The position numbers were made by a program, and so were the translations under genes. Shown in pieces: positions 37,801 to 50,398 of a stretch of DNA of 64,000 nucleotides. Within the stretch, counting starts at the first letter, position 1, and the number at the start of each line of letters is the position of its first letter. The notes below the pieces were generated by a model, which did no database searches, was not told where the DNA came from, and saw only the letters and a program-made list of their open reading frames with translations. Source of the stretch: Monarcha castaneiventris obscurior (lineage: Eukaryota > Chordata > Aves > Passeriformes > Monarchidae); assembly GCA_026261815.1 (NCBI GenBank), contig JAMPIT010000258.1, forward strand, positions 8,795,501-8,859,500, in the 5' to 3' direction.

Positions 37801-40800
37801 CCCTTGCTTTGCTTGTAAGAGCTTTCTGTTTATCAGAGGCAGATTGCCCATAGATAAGGAATTAGTTGCAGCAGGGTGTTTTATTAAAATATGGATATAG
37901 ATCTAATATCAATATCCACTTGAGATGGACAAAGACTCTCTAACTTTTTAGGGTTAGAAAGTGTCTGTTTATTTTAGTGCTGGGAAGCTGCAGGGATGGC
38001 TCCCAAATGTACAGCCCCAAGGTTATAATACAATACAAAACCTATTTATCTAAAACGATAATGCATATTTAAAATATAGATACATATTTATAGCATAGAC
38101 ACCTCCCATTTCCCACTTCATATGAAAATTAACAAAAAGTCATTAAGCATGCACAATTCTCGCAATGGAATTAAGTCGGTGGTCCTGAAATGAGGAGGGG
38201 GCTGTCCTGATGAAGTAAGGCTGGTCTTCCTCACTTTGACCTTTTTGCCTCTCTGGTTTTTAACAATACATCTGACCTTGGAAGAGTCCCAGTTCCCTCC
38301 TCTATTGCTTTTGAATAAGTTGCTGATGGAAAAGAGATGATAAATACTGTCCCTAGCAGCTTCCAGACCATGTAAGTCTTCTTCCTAGCCTAGGAAATGT
38401 CAAGTCTTTGCAGGAACTTTTGCCCTGCTCGTTTTGACTGAGGGCAAATGGGAAGTTTGCAGCTCAGCAGGGTGACCTGCCTTACAGAGCTGCTGCTAAT
38501 CTGCTTCTCCCGTTATGTTCCCAGCAAACAGGGAGTCGTTTCCCCTCTCATAGGAATGCAGTCAGGTAAGTCCTCGAGGACACTTTACTGCATCAAACCT
38601 CTGCCTCTCACATCTCCTACTACTGAAATGCCAGCTCGCTGTGCTCTGTGCCTCATGGCCAGCCAAAGCAGTGACCTATTAAAGCAGCCTCCCATTATGG
38701 CACCTTGCACCATTTGCTCTGTTCTGGGTGGTGGCCAGTGCTGGCTGAACCTCAGCCGGATGAAATCAATGCAGTGATGGAATGGGACCAGGCAGTGCGA
38801 TGCCTGCCAGGAGAGGTGTGAGATGTGCATCCCAAAGGCCTGGGATGTCTCACTGGAGGGGCTGCCAGGAGGCTCTGGCAGCTTCAGCACTGGCAGGAAG
38901 GCTGCAGCCGTCCCTCCTCGTGCCTGCAGAAGCCTGGCCCAGGAGGTCATGAGGCTCATTCAGCTCCCTCTGCTCTGGCAGATCCTCCCTGCTGGAGCTC
39001 CTCGCTCGTTACACTCATTCCCCTCATTCCCTACTCCTCTTCCCTGACCTGAAACGCTGGAGCCCTCCCAGTGACTATGAGACAGCAGCAGCCCACCTGG
39101 CTGCAGTGACAGCCACTTTGTCCTCGCAGTGACGGGGATGCTGGGGCCCATGGCGAGGGACGTGGACAGCCTGGCCCTGTGCATGAAGGCGCTGCTCTGC
39201 CAGGAGATGTTCCAGCTGGACCCCACCGTGCCCCCCATCCCCTTCGATGAGGAGGTAAGGCTCAGAGGCGCTCCCATGGCTCCATCTGCCCAGCAACAGA
39301 GAACGATCTCGGCAGATTCCCATCTGGTTTCATGTCCTGAGATAGCAAAGGATCCAGGGAAACACACATCCTTGTGGACAGGGGACACCCAGCATGAGTG
39401 ACCCCCAAGGAGCAGCCACGCAGCTGGGCTGGCAGGCAGGAGGTGGTGTTGGAAAGACCAAGGACCACTGTGCTCTGGGCAGCCCTTTCACCAGCCCTCC
39501 AGCTCCCACCATTCCCCCAGCCCAGGAGAGCTCAGCTGGTGCCTCCCCGAGCCCTGGGAACAATCCAGTCTTGTGCTTCTCATGGGTGCAAGTCATGGCT
39601 CCTCTCCTTGCAGGTTTACACCAGCTCAAAGCCGCTTCGCATCGGGTATTACGAAGGAGATGGTTACTTCCAGCCCTCGCCCAGCATGAAACGGGCTGTC
39701 CAGCACACGAGGCAGCTCCTCCAGGATGCAGGACACACGGTGGGTTTCCATACCTGTGATTGCCAGGAGCTGTTACCCTGCTCCTCATTAAGTCTGGACA
39801 AATCACTTTCCATCTCCACTTCTGCTCCCCGTAAAAGAGAAAGGCAAATGCAACAGCTTGTTTTCCAAACTGGAGTGATCTTGCTTGTATGTCTGGCCTA
39901 GCAGATGTGATAATTATGTTCAGATATCTCCAAGTTACCCCAAGCACTGTTTTTTTTTTTTTTTTTTCCATCATGTTTGGTGTTACCATAAACATCAAAC
40001 TCATAACAATTTCCATGACCCCTCAGCTGTTAAACACAGCTCACGGATTTCTTAGTGGGTGAGTGGGAAGGAGGCTGGAGCAGCTGACCCTCCAGGGATT
40101 CCTTTTAGCCTACATTTTTCTGTGGCTCCACCAGTGGAGATTTCTATATGGGAGCTGTTCCAATGATGAAAATTAATTTTAAAAATAATTTTTAAAATGG
40201 GTGGTTTGAATTTTCTAAGAATTCTTCTCTAACATGTGGAGGAGTGGAGCCTGCGCCAGGTCCCAAGATGTGTTCATGCCTTGGATGGGACTAATGGGAA
40301 AGGACAGCAGGCAGATGAGAATTAGGTCTTGCTGTCCTGGAGCAGCAAAGGAGGGTGTACCTTTCCCACTGACCTCTGGTGACCACTGGTGAGGCAGGGA
40401 GGCTCACAGAGAGCTCTGTGAGTCCTTCCCCTTTGCTGCCACTTGGACAGGGATGATTTTCTTGCAGCTCGTTCCCTTTGCCCCACCCAAGATCGACTAC
40501 GTGGTGGATGAGCTGTTCACCAGAGGGATTTTCTCGGATGGGGCCGCCCACCTGGTGGACTGCTTGTGAGTAAACCCCCACTGCAATGTGGGCTGTGAAA
40601 CCTGGAACTGTGAGGCCAGTGGCTGCACCCAGAGTGTTTGTGTCGTGGGTGCAAACTGAGGAATGAGCAGCAGAGGAGCAGTTTCTGGCAGGATGAGTTT
40701 AGCATGAGCAGCAGCCAGTTCTGGTGCACAGGTAACATGGTGGGTGCCCACCCAGCCACTCTCTCACCTCAGCATGCCCAGGGCTGTGCTTTGCACCACG

Positions 40801-43800
40801 GCAAAGCTCTCCAGAACTCTTATGGCCCTGATGACACAGGCAGTAAAATACTGATTTATCAGTAACTTCTGCAGTGAGCATTTCCACCTCAGCGTCTCTT
40901 GTTCAGTGTTTTCCATTGAAACAGGCAGATTTTGTCTCCCAGCACCTCCCCTCCAAGACAAACCCTGCCTTGGGAGCAGCTCTGCTGTTGCTGTTGCTGT
41001 TGCTCTGGTACAGGTGACTTGTCCTGACTTTTTCACTCTCTGCCCTTCCAGCAAAGGAGACATCGTGGATCCCAACCTGAAATCCCAGTTCAACACTTAC
41101 AGGCTTCCTGCTCTGGTGAAAAGGACCTTGGCTCTCATTCTGAAACCCATAGTAAGTGTGTGGGCGTGTCTCACCTGTGTTACACAAAATCTGCAGGGTG
41201 GGGAGGTTCCTTGTGCAGGGAGGTGAATTGTACCACCCAGGAAGGTTTGGCTGCTTCATGTTAAGTGCCTGGTGGGCTTCCTAGGGAAATACATTTAATC
41301 CCTAAACCCAGGCTGAATTTATCAAGTGAGTCTGACAGCCTTTTGTGGGAGTTTTGCTTGGGGAGGTTGAAATAGGATCCTTTCTCAGGAAACCTGTGAG
41401 CATACAGCTCATCCAGCAGTGAGCTCCAGGAGAATGGGTATCACTAGCAAGGATCTAAACAGCTTTCCCACATCCAGAAGATGCTCTCCAGGACTAGCAA
41501 TGTGGTCTAGAGCCTTATTTGTATGGGTTGCTATGATTAAACGTGTAAATTAATGTGCGAGTAAACCCACTTCGTTGGAACTGGCCTGTTCTTCAGAGCC
41601 ACTTGTGCTAGGACAAGCCAGATGCCCAAAATGCAGTGGCAGGGTAGCCAGCTATTCCAGCTGCATTCTTGGTGACTAATCCCAAGTTTTTCCTCTTCCC
41701 TCCTAAAGTACCCACGGATTGCCCGGGATCTCAGCGCTCTCTGTGGAGTGGGGTAAGACACCCTGAGGTAGCTCTGGAGGAATGGGATGTGCTTGGCTGT
41801 GCCCATGGGTGCCCGCAGGTCGATGCCAGCTGGCTGTGTGTGCAAAGCCCTGCCCCGGGGCTGTGTGGCACAGGCTGAGCCAGGGGAGTGTGTGCTGCCT
41901 CTGCACCACCCGGGCTCAGCACGGCCTTACCCAGGGTTGCTCAGCCAGAGCTTGTTCTAAGGGCTTAAGGATCCTCAGAGTGACAGAGCTGGGATGGCTC
42001 CATGGAGATCAGCACAGGGAGATGGGGACTGTTTTCCCTATCAGGGGGTACCCACTGCATCAAGGGCTGAGTTAATGCAGGGGTCTCTGCCTGCACGTGC
42101 AGTGTGGTGTGAGGTACCTGCACCTCCAGAAGAGGCACAGACATGCCAAACTGGCAGCAAACAAATTGACATGACTGATTTTTATCCAGGTCTTCTGGCA
42201 CGCTTTAACAAAAGCTCTTTTGATGTACCCATAAGCACGTGTGCACCAGGGGAATCAGCTGGGTGGTGCCATTGCTTGTTGCCAGAAGGGTCATGCAGTT
42301 ACCATAAAAATGGACTGTGTGGGCATTTTCTTAATGGTTTTCTGTTGCCACAGTCACAAAGCTCATTAATTCTGCCACCTTTCCAGATCTGCCAAAAACC
42401 TCTGGGATCAGCATGGAGCAGTGGCGGTAGGGTGATTTTTATTTTATTTTCCTTACTATAGTGAGAGGTCTACAAAGTTTCTAAGCAATTGTTTTGCACT
42501 CTGTGATGGACTTGGGGTTGGAAATTATTCATCATCCTTTGGCCTGCATTGTCTAAGCAAAAATAGAATAGGAACAGCCACTAAAGATGAGGCTTTATTT
42601 TGGTATTTTCTGTCTCTTGGTGTGAATTCTTCATTTCAGGTATTAGGTGTTATTGTTGTGAGCTAAGATCATGCTTGAACTATCAAGCAGAGATATTAGG
42701 AGTCCAAAATTGTGTTTTTGAACTTTGTGACTTAGGTGGTTTTCTTATGAACTCATTCGAGATCAGGAACCTCAGACAGGAAGCTTTTTCCTGGACAACT
42801 GCATCCAGTGCTGCCACAAACTGACCAGGTTCCTCTTTTAAACCAATTGAGTTTTGTGCTTGTATTTGGTTTTATTGACTGGCTCCTCTCCTCCCTGCTC
42901 CAATGGTTGGAAACCTTCATGTTTCCTGTGCTCTGTATTCCCTTCCAGTTTATCCTCATTTTATTTTTGTCCTTCAGTTTAAATAGCACCTCTCCTCTCT
43001 GGTATTTTCCGCTGCCTCCGTCTATTTATAGAGAGTATCCTCTTTCAGCTGCTGTTTTGCAATGCTGAAGAGGCTGTTTGGGTGTCCTCCCACAAGCAGG
43101 ATCTGTGTTCCCTGGGACACCCTCACAACCCTCCCCGAGGAGAAACCTCCCCCCAGGGCTGCAGCACCAGCCTCTATCAGTGCCAGTCACTCCATGGATG
43201 TGCACTCTGGTCTGACAAATTATAGGGCAGAGGAAAAACTCCTAAAAAGCTGCCTGGTCACTGGTGGGAGTGTTTGAAATGAAATGGGCATGGGGTTTTT
43301 TTTTTGAAGGTGAAAACAGATTCCCCTCCCACTCCCAAAAATCCCCCACAGAAAACCAAACCTAACAAATAAACATAAAAAAACCCAAGATAGACAAATC
43401 AACAAAAAACACACAAAAAAGAGCCACCACAAAAAAAAACCCAAAAACAAAAACCTCCCAAAAGAAGCCAAAAAGAAAACACTTTACGAGGTTTGAAGGC
43501 TTCAAAAATATTTTTGTAGTATAATTGTTGTAGTGCAGTGAAACCATATTCACATGTTTTCATCTACTGCAAACAAGAGCTGATTCAAAACTTTTGGCTA
43601 GTGACCAGCTCTTCTCTCAGGAAAAAAAAAAAAAAAAAAAAGAATCAGGTTAGCTGCAGTGACTGCATTTCCTGGAAACACATCTCATTTGTTGAACTTT
43701 CAGCAGGAAGGATCTCAGACTGCAGGTGGAAATTGACGTCAGACTAAAGAATAGCCCCAAGGCCAGGTCTTTTGTGAGAGAGCTGGAAGATTCTTGTACA

Positions 43801-46025
43801 GAAAACTTGCTGTGACAGGGTTGTGCAGGACAGGGGCTGGGCCATGATGGGATGGATGTGTTCCTGTGGCCAGGAAATGGCTGCAGAAACATCTGTACTG
43901 TGGTTCCATCCGTGTCTGTTTGCTGAGACAAAGTGGGACATCTCTTTGGGGGTGGATTCATTCACTGCCTGATGTTCAGCACAGCTGGGCTAAACCAGGC
44001 TACAAATCTGGGTGTCTCTTGGAGCTGCAGTACAATCCTGAAGCTGTGCCTCCTGCACTGTGGGGGATGTCCTGGGGCTTGTCCCTTGCTGCTTCCTTTC
44101 CTTAGCTGTATCCTCATGCAGAGTGAAAGAAGGTTTTGTGGAAGTATTTTGGATTCATGTCTTCTAATACTTCTACCAGAATAACCAAAGCTTTTAGGAA
44201 ATGTGACTTTTTAGTCATCTAAACAAACTGCTGTTGATCTCCATTCAATATAATTCTAAAACAAAGCTGTTCATGGAAAGGACTGGGTTAATACTCAAAG
44301 AAATCAGGTCTGAAACGCACACCTAGCATTAATGTCTAGGTCTGGGCAGCACATGGTATTCTGACAGGAAACCTAAAAGTGGAAGAACAAAATCATTGAC
44401 CCTTTCAAAGCACAGCTCAGATTTTATCTTGATTTTTTTTTTTTTTTTTTATTGTATCCAGGAAGGCTTTCTCCCTCCTCTTCCCCTCTGTCAGCACTGA
44501 TCCACCACTGCTGTCCAGCAGACACCTCTGTCATGTCCTGTGCCTTTCCTTCCAGGCTTACCGCAGCGAGTTCATTGCCAAGTGGAGGGAGCTAAGGCTG
44601 GATGTGCTCCTCTGTCCCGCGCTGGGGCCAGCCTTCAACCACGGCTACGCTGGGAAGCTCTTTGGTAACATCCCCTGAGGGGGCCCTGCACGGTGCTGCC
44701 TGTGGGCAGAGCTGCAGCACGATGCTTGGGTCCCTTGGGCATTCCCCAAACCACACACGCTGCTCGCTCTTCCCTCTGTGGAAGAAAGCAAAGGAGAGGC
44801 CTCTGGGTGGGTCTTCTCACACCCACCCCTCATCTGAGCTGCAGATGTCTGGGTTATTATGGGCAGCAATTAGTGGTCCCTCTGTCCCTCAGTTGTTCAG
44901 TGGCGAGTTTTGCCTGGTTTTCTGCTGCAGCAAGCCCCAGAGCTACTCCTGCAGCAGAGAGTGGCAGTGAGGACAGCTCTGTGACCAGGTTCTTGTGGAT
45001 GCAAGAACCTCACTTTCCCCAAGACTCTGCAAACAGCAGGAAGGCTCATTGCATGTGACTTGCAGAAAAAAGGTGTTTTTTTATAGCTTCCAGCAAACAG
45101 TCAGGGTCCTCCATCCCTCTAGCAATGACCTTTTGGGATCCAAAATCCCCACGGTGGTGTTACATAACTGGGAATCAGGAATATCTTGAAGAGATAGCTG
45201 GGATTTTTCCCCAGGGATGGATGCAGACTCTGAACTGGTCCCTCCCAGAGTACATCTAATCTCCACACGAGTGACAGGTGAAGGCACAGGTCACTCTCTG
45301 CTCCCTGGCACCCAAACCTCTCCACCAAAAGTCCCTTTTGAGGCAGCACATTTTCAGGCCCTCCTCAGCACCAGCAACTCCTGCCTGCAATTCCTGCAAC
45401 TCAAGTTATCTCCTGAAGGTCATTGCTGACCCAGCACATTAAATTTTGCCATTCTGCATGCTCTGTGTTCCAGCTGCGACCTCGTACACCAATTTGTACA
45501 ACGTGTTAAACTTCCCTGCTGGGGTGGTGCCGGTCAGCACGGTCACGAGAGCCGACGAGGAAGAACTGAAGCATTACCGAGGGCACTATGGAGACCCTTG
45601 GGACAGGAGGCTGAAAGAGGTCAGCAGGAAAAGAGCTTAAGCCTTAGCAGAAGATTGTGACTGGCAGAGTGGCACCTCTGGGACATTGTCCCATGGCGTG
45701 TCTACATCTCCTAATGGGAGCTGGAGCTTGCTGAGCAGCACAGTTCACAGCCTGTGCTCTGTGTTCCAGCAGCCTGTGGTGCAGCAGGGCTGGTGTTTGT
45801 CAGCCTGGCAGCTGTGCCCTCGCTGGTCTTCCTCTGCCCTCCCTTCCTGCAATGTCCCGTGGTGCCCTGACTCAGCACAGTCCTTAACTTTTGCAGGCTG
45901 TGTCAGGAGCCGTGGGGATGCCCGTGGCCGCGCAGTGCGTGGCTCTGCCCTGGCAGGAGGAGCTGTGCCTGCGCTTCATGAAGGAGGTGGAGACCCTTGC
46001 CCACGGCAGGAAGAGAAATGTGTGA
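34832..46025 (+). CDS. Gene 2: FAAH-like amidase-signature hydrolase
   Basis: A membrane-anchored amidase of the FAAH family. The substrate is unknown; fatty-acid or short-chain amides are likely. Exons: 34832-35041, 36008-36121, 36459-36602, 36942-37075, 37350-37556, 38525-38565, 39130-39254, 39614-39739, 40468-40565, 41052-41151, 41709-41752, 42387-42426, 44556-44664, 45474-45619, 45897-46025 (TGA), giving 588 aa. Start chosen because MTQERLW aligns with the FAAH N-terminus and has a good Kozak context; an in-frame ATG at 34712 would add 40 residues. Residues about 19-36 are a hydrophobic anchor. The triad is Lys150, Ser225 and Ser249. Residue 247, an oxyanion-hole Gly in human FAAH (Gly239), is Ala here. 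Exon 11 is one codon longer than in gene 1, as in gene 3. Exon 12 (40 nt, between two long introns) is the least certain exon. The exon 14 donor GTCAGC is weak. It may be the bird vitamin D3 hydroxylase-associated protein or a FAAH1-like gene. Confidence 0.93.
37940..38300. mobile_element. Probable endogenous retroviral LTR fragment in intron 5 of gene 2
   Basis: An AT-rich block containing 'agccccaaggttataataca', 'cctatttatctaaa', 'cattaagcatgcacaattct' and 'gatgaagtaaggctggtctt' has a texture I associate with songbird endogenous retroviral LTRs. No coding region or paired LTR is visible, so it would be a solo or partial LTR. The family, orientation and ends are not certain. Confidence 0.35.
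43290..43480. repeat. A/C-rich low-complexity tract in intron 12 of gene 2
   Basis: Roughly 190 bases dominated by A and C with repeated AAAACCC, CCCAAAAA and CAAAAAAC words. No repeat family or coding frame was recognised. It may be the degraded tail region of a retroposon. Confidence 0.6.
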
Positions 46026-46143
46026 TTTCTGGGAGCCAGCCTCCAACGTGATAGCTCTTCATTCCCTGCCCTTCCCTCCGGCCACCTTCTACCTGATGTG
46101 AAGCAAAGTAGATAGTGAGCTGGAGACTCTGAACCAATGTTTC

Positions 46144-46149
46144 AATAAA
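46144..46149 (+). terminator. Poly(A) signal of gene 2 (AATAAA)
   Basis: A canonical AATAAA lies 119 bases after the gene 2 stop codon, a normal distance for a short 3' UTR. No other AATAAA lies between the stop and this site. Confidence 0.8.
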
Positions 46150-46169
46150 CGGGCACTAGATTTGGTTTA

Positions 46170-49100
46170 AAAAGTCAGCAAAAATCTCATCTCTGTCTGA
46201 ATTGTCCTTCATTGTTAGAGTTAAACTGAGTCAAAAAAACAAAAGAAAGGACTGAGAGTTAATGCTGGACCAAAGGGACCCAATAACAGCAGTTTTATGA
46301 TATCTGTTGTATGCTGTGAGACCAAAGGGCTTTTTACTGCAATATTTTACTTCCAGCTGTGGGCAGGAGCAGATATTTGCAGGAAACTATAACCTGGTAA
46401 GTGCAGGATTCCCTCCCTGGCTGTGCCATTGTTTGGCCAAGAGACTTTTTGGCAAAGACTTGCAGTCAGCCCATGGGTTTAAATAGCTGCCAAGAGAGCT
46501 CTCCTCCACAAACTTGTCCCCTTCCTGAACTCATTTGCTGTCTAGATCTCCACACCATCCAGCAGTTCAGCAGTGCAGGGAGTAGTGCAACGCTCAATAT
46601 TCTCTGTTTCACCGTAAGCTGTGAGAACTGTTAACTGGTCTGTCACCACTGCTGTTCCTCATAATTTCTTCCAGTTAAGCAATGGGAAGAGATGGGGGTT
46701 TATTGCCAGCAAACACTTAGGGAAAACTGAGAAAGAATTTCTGTGGCTACACTTAGGCCATTCCACTGCTGGGTGCTTCCAACAACACTGTGACAATTGT
46801 GTGCTGTTTCTTGGCCCATCCTTCACTCTCAAGAGGCTGGAGGAGAAAGTGGGAGTGATGAACGAGATGCTTTGAATAAGCAAGTGTGTGTTGAAACAAG
46901 GCGTGATCATTAGCCATGATCATTAGGGTGATTCTTCCCCAAGCCTGCAGGCAAAGGGAGAGAGGCAAGGGGTGACAGTGCCCTTGGCGTTCATCTGCCT
47001 CACCAGAGCTGCTCGGGGATGCTGCAGTCACCCGGGTGCCTCCCGTGGCCACCAGGGCTGCCTCCCGTGGCCACCAGCACTGAGTCACACAGTGAGCGTG
47101 ACACTCACACAGCCTGACTCACCCCCTCTGACCCGGGAGAAGCTCCATGGCACACCCTGCTCCCAGGAGATGGATGCCCTGCTCCCAGGAGAGAGATGCC
47201 CTGCCTCTGCAGGATTGCTGCTGGGGGCACCAGCCACGGAGCCCCTGCCTGGGGGCAGCCTGTGGAATGACTGTGACCCTCTCAGGCCAGGAGCAAAGGG
47301 TCTTTAGCTGAACTCTCTCAAAGGGAAGATGGGAGCTCTCCCTTAAACAGGTGATCTGCCCAGGTAGCACTCTTGGCTAGACCTGAGCATGCACAGACCT
47401 TATTTTGCAAGGAAAGGACCGTGTCCTTCACTCCTGTATCCCTCCATATCTTTGCAAGGCTGAACCAAGTGAAAAAGCCCTGTTTCTGAAAGGAATTTCC
47501 CCAGGCATACTTGTGCTCTGCATTCCAGCTGCTCCTTGTGGATGACTCTAGCAGGGATTTGCTGCTCCTCCCTCTCTCCTCTCTCCTGCCTCCAGCCAGC
47601 CACCAGATCTCAGGATCCTGCAGTGCTTGCTCCCAGACCCAGCAGCCAAAGGGAATTTCTCCCTGTGATCCAGTAGATGCTGAAGTAGAGTCCATGGATG
47701 CTCCAATAAAGCTCTCCTGGCACTGAAGTGGATGAGGTAGAGAAGACATGTCCAGAAGAAGGTTGAAAAAGTGTGAGGGAAATAAGATACCTGTTTGGAC
47801 CTGATTTAGGACAGATTTAGGAGCCTGCCCAGGAATTCAGAGATCAGGTAAGCGCCTCAGCTGGGCAGAGAGCAAAGCACCTTCCTGGGTAAAACTCAGG
47901 GCCCTTCTCCAGCCAGGTTGTCCATGACATCAGTTGTCATTGCTGCATAAATGTCCGGGAAAGTGGGCAGAGTGATGCTGAGAGCAGTCTGGTGAGCTCA
48001 GAGGCTGAAACACTAGCAGAGCAAGGCCTTCAGCAGGGCATAACCTGAAGTTTTTAGTCAAGTTCTTCCTCCAGACCTCCTCCAGGCTGGAGAAGGAATG
48101 TCAGCCCCTTCCACACCCACCAGCACAGTGCTGCTGTTTCCAGCCCTGCTGCAGCTCCTTCACCAAGAGCTGTGCAGCCCTTGCAGACCTGCACAGGCTG
48201 TTTGCAGAGTGCTTGTCCAGCTGCCTGGCACTGACCAAAGTCCAGGCTTTGCTCTCAGAGAATTATGTACAAATGCTGCTGCTTGGGCCAAAAGGGCTTT
48301 GTTTTTACTAGTTTCTTTCATCTTCAGCACAATATCCTGGCTGTGGTCTTTGATCATTTTTCCTCCTCCCTCTTTATTTGAATAGTTTACATCTGCCCTC
48401 CTTAATCCACCTTTCATTCTGTGGCCAGATAAATAACCAAGCAAGGTTGAGAGATTGAGGCATCAGGAAATCCAGGGGTTTTATTTGATTTTACTTTATT
48501 TTTCAGGATTTTTTCTTTAGTTTGCAGTTCACATTGGTGCATAGTCACAACACCAGGAGCAAATAAAACTCTCTAGAAGGACTTACACCAGCAGAACATG
48601 AGTGGTTAGAACAGGTCAGTTGTCCCCTTACAGCATCCAAAGCACACAGAGCTCTCTGTGTAGCAGGCAGTGGCAGAGAAAATTAGGGACACAAACATTC
48701 CCAGGATCCCAGACGTTCACTTCAAACAAGTTTCAAGGAAGGTGGAAGTTGAAGAAGCTTAAAGCAAAAGTTTAAAAAGCGGGTGAAATCAAACACCTGA
48801 ACATAACAAAGCTCACCCTCGAAACACAAAAAAAGCAAGAATTAGGGTTGGAACATCTTTCCCTCTGAATCTGCTGTTTGCTGCACAAATCCTCACCCCT
48901 CCAAGCATGGTCTCAGTCTGCTCTTTCTTCCTTTCCTGTCACTGTTCTCCAGCTTCCTACACTCCCTGCTTGCCCATGGCAGACCAGGGAAAGCCCAGCT
49001 TGCTGCTGTAAGCTCTGTGCTCAGTCATGAAGCAGCTGGGAACATCCCAGTCCCTCACCCTCAGGGCACTGGAGTCTCAGCCATCACTCAGTGGGGACAG

Positions 49101-50315
49101 ACCTGTGCAAGGCACCAGACATGATGGAAGAAGTAGGGATGCTCCCGGACTTGTGGTGAAGAACTAGCAGGTTTTTGCAGCACCCTTTCTGATCATGTCT
49201 CTGCCTCGCTGGACAAGTTCTAAGTAGGATTCATAGAGCCCACTTGGCTATGGAAAGGCTGAAGGAAAATAGTGCAATACCCACAAAAGCAGGAAAAATG
49301 TGGGAATGGTCAGGAGAGAAAGCAGCCCCTGCTGTCAGAGGTCTGAGGGTTGCTACAGGAGTTCTCTGGTCCCATCCTATCACAGTTTATTCAGGAAAAG
49401 CCAACAGGGTCCTGGCTGAGCAAGGTGAAAAAGAGCTGATAGAGACAGACCCTCACTCAAACTGATGCTCTTGGTATTTGGAAAGGTGCAGCTTAGGCAG
49501 TGGCAAGTTTCTTAGCAGCTGTTATGTTCTGTGAGTGCTGGTGGAGTTGGACTGGAACTGAGGAAAGTGTTATGCTTCCAGTGGATATTCCAGGCTGAAA
49601 TGAGTCAGAAACTGGAGAGTTCCCAGAAAACATTTATTCAGCCCTCTGAGCCAGCTTGAACAAGTCCCCCAGAGGGGTCCAACCCATTTCACTATGATTT
49701 CAGTATTTTGTAAAATGTTTTTAGGATTCTTTCAGAGCAGCATAGTTAACATGCCTCATTCTGTAAATCATTTTATAAAGAGCATCAGAATGTTTGGTTA
49801 CAAATATATGAACACAAGACACAGCTGTCAGGATTCATCCTTTGTCGTTTTAATCAAAGCTGACTACAAAATATTTCTTACCAAATTAGAGAGAAAAACA
49901 GTTCAGTTATAAAAATTTATGACAAGACCCAGCCTGCTGCTGAGCTGAACCTGCTGACAGTGAATAAATGCAGTTTTGCTCTTGCAAGCAAGGATGGTGC
50001 AGCTTTTGCTGGGGACAGGAGGGGACTCTCTGACTAGAGCGACTGCCTTTTTTTGGGATGGTCCAAAGGGAAGGACATGTTGTGGATGCCACAATGAAAT
50101 CCCAGATCAGAAATCCCACAGGCTGACTCTCCCTGTGAAAGGGGTCGTGGCTGTCATCTGAACTCCACTAGTGGGTTTGACCTTGGACCTGGATCAGCTC
50201 AGGTGACAAAATCAACATGGAGGAGTGAATGTCGACCTGCAAGTCAGGCAGGTCTGTCTCCTCTGCTACAGACTTGAGATTTGACTCAGGACATCCCTCT
50301 ACTTCCCTCCTGTAG
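46170..50315. other. Spacer after gene 2, no gene recognised
   Basis: About 4 kb of mostly unique sequence. I looked for remnants of amidase exons 1-14 that could belong to the pseudogene piece at 50,316 and found none that I could support. Small direct duplications occur near 47,040-47,080 and 47,158-47,205. The open frames here show no known motif. Confidence 0.55.
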
Positions 50316-50398
50316 GTTCCCTTGGATTTGTGGCCTTGTGGTGGCAGGAGGAGCCATACCTCGGATTCATGAAGGATGTGGAGATGCTGGCACGTTGA
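50316..50398 (+). pseudogene. Remnant of a fourth FAAH-like gene (exon 15 only)
   Basis: Directly after an acceptor-like TGTAG, the frame reads FVALWWQEEPYLGFMKDVEM and ends LAR-stop at 50396-50398. This aligns residue for residue with the final exon of the three intact genes ([20 protein letters not shown], then LA or LS). The Pro-Trp and Leu-Cys-Leu-Arg positions have changed (P to W, LC to PY, R to G). The 5' third of the exon (the MPVAVQ part) is lost or unrecognisable. No other exon of this copy was found on either side. It is therefore a decayed duplicate, and it still keeps an open frame and a stop codon in the family position. Confidence 0.85.

Noticed and set aside
46170..50300. Possible additional decayed amidase exons near 49,380-49,460 (a frame reading AEQGEKELIE)
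   Set aside because: The resemblance to the exon 14 EADEEELK segment is only a few residues, with no flanking FPAGVVP match or splice sites.
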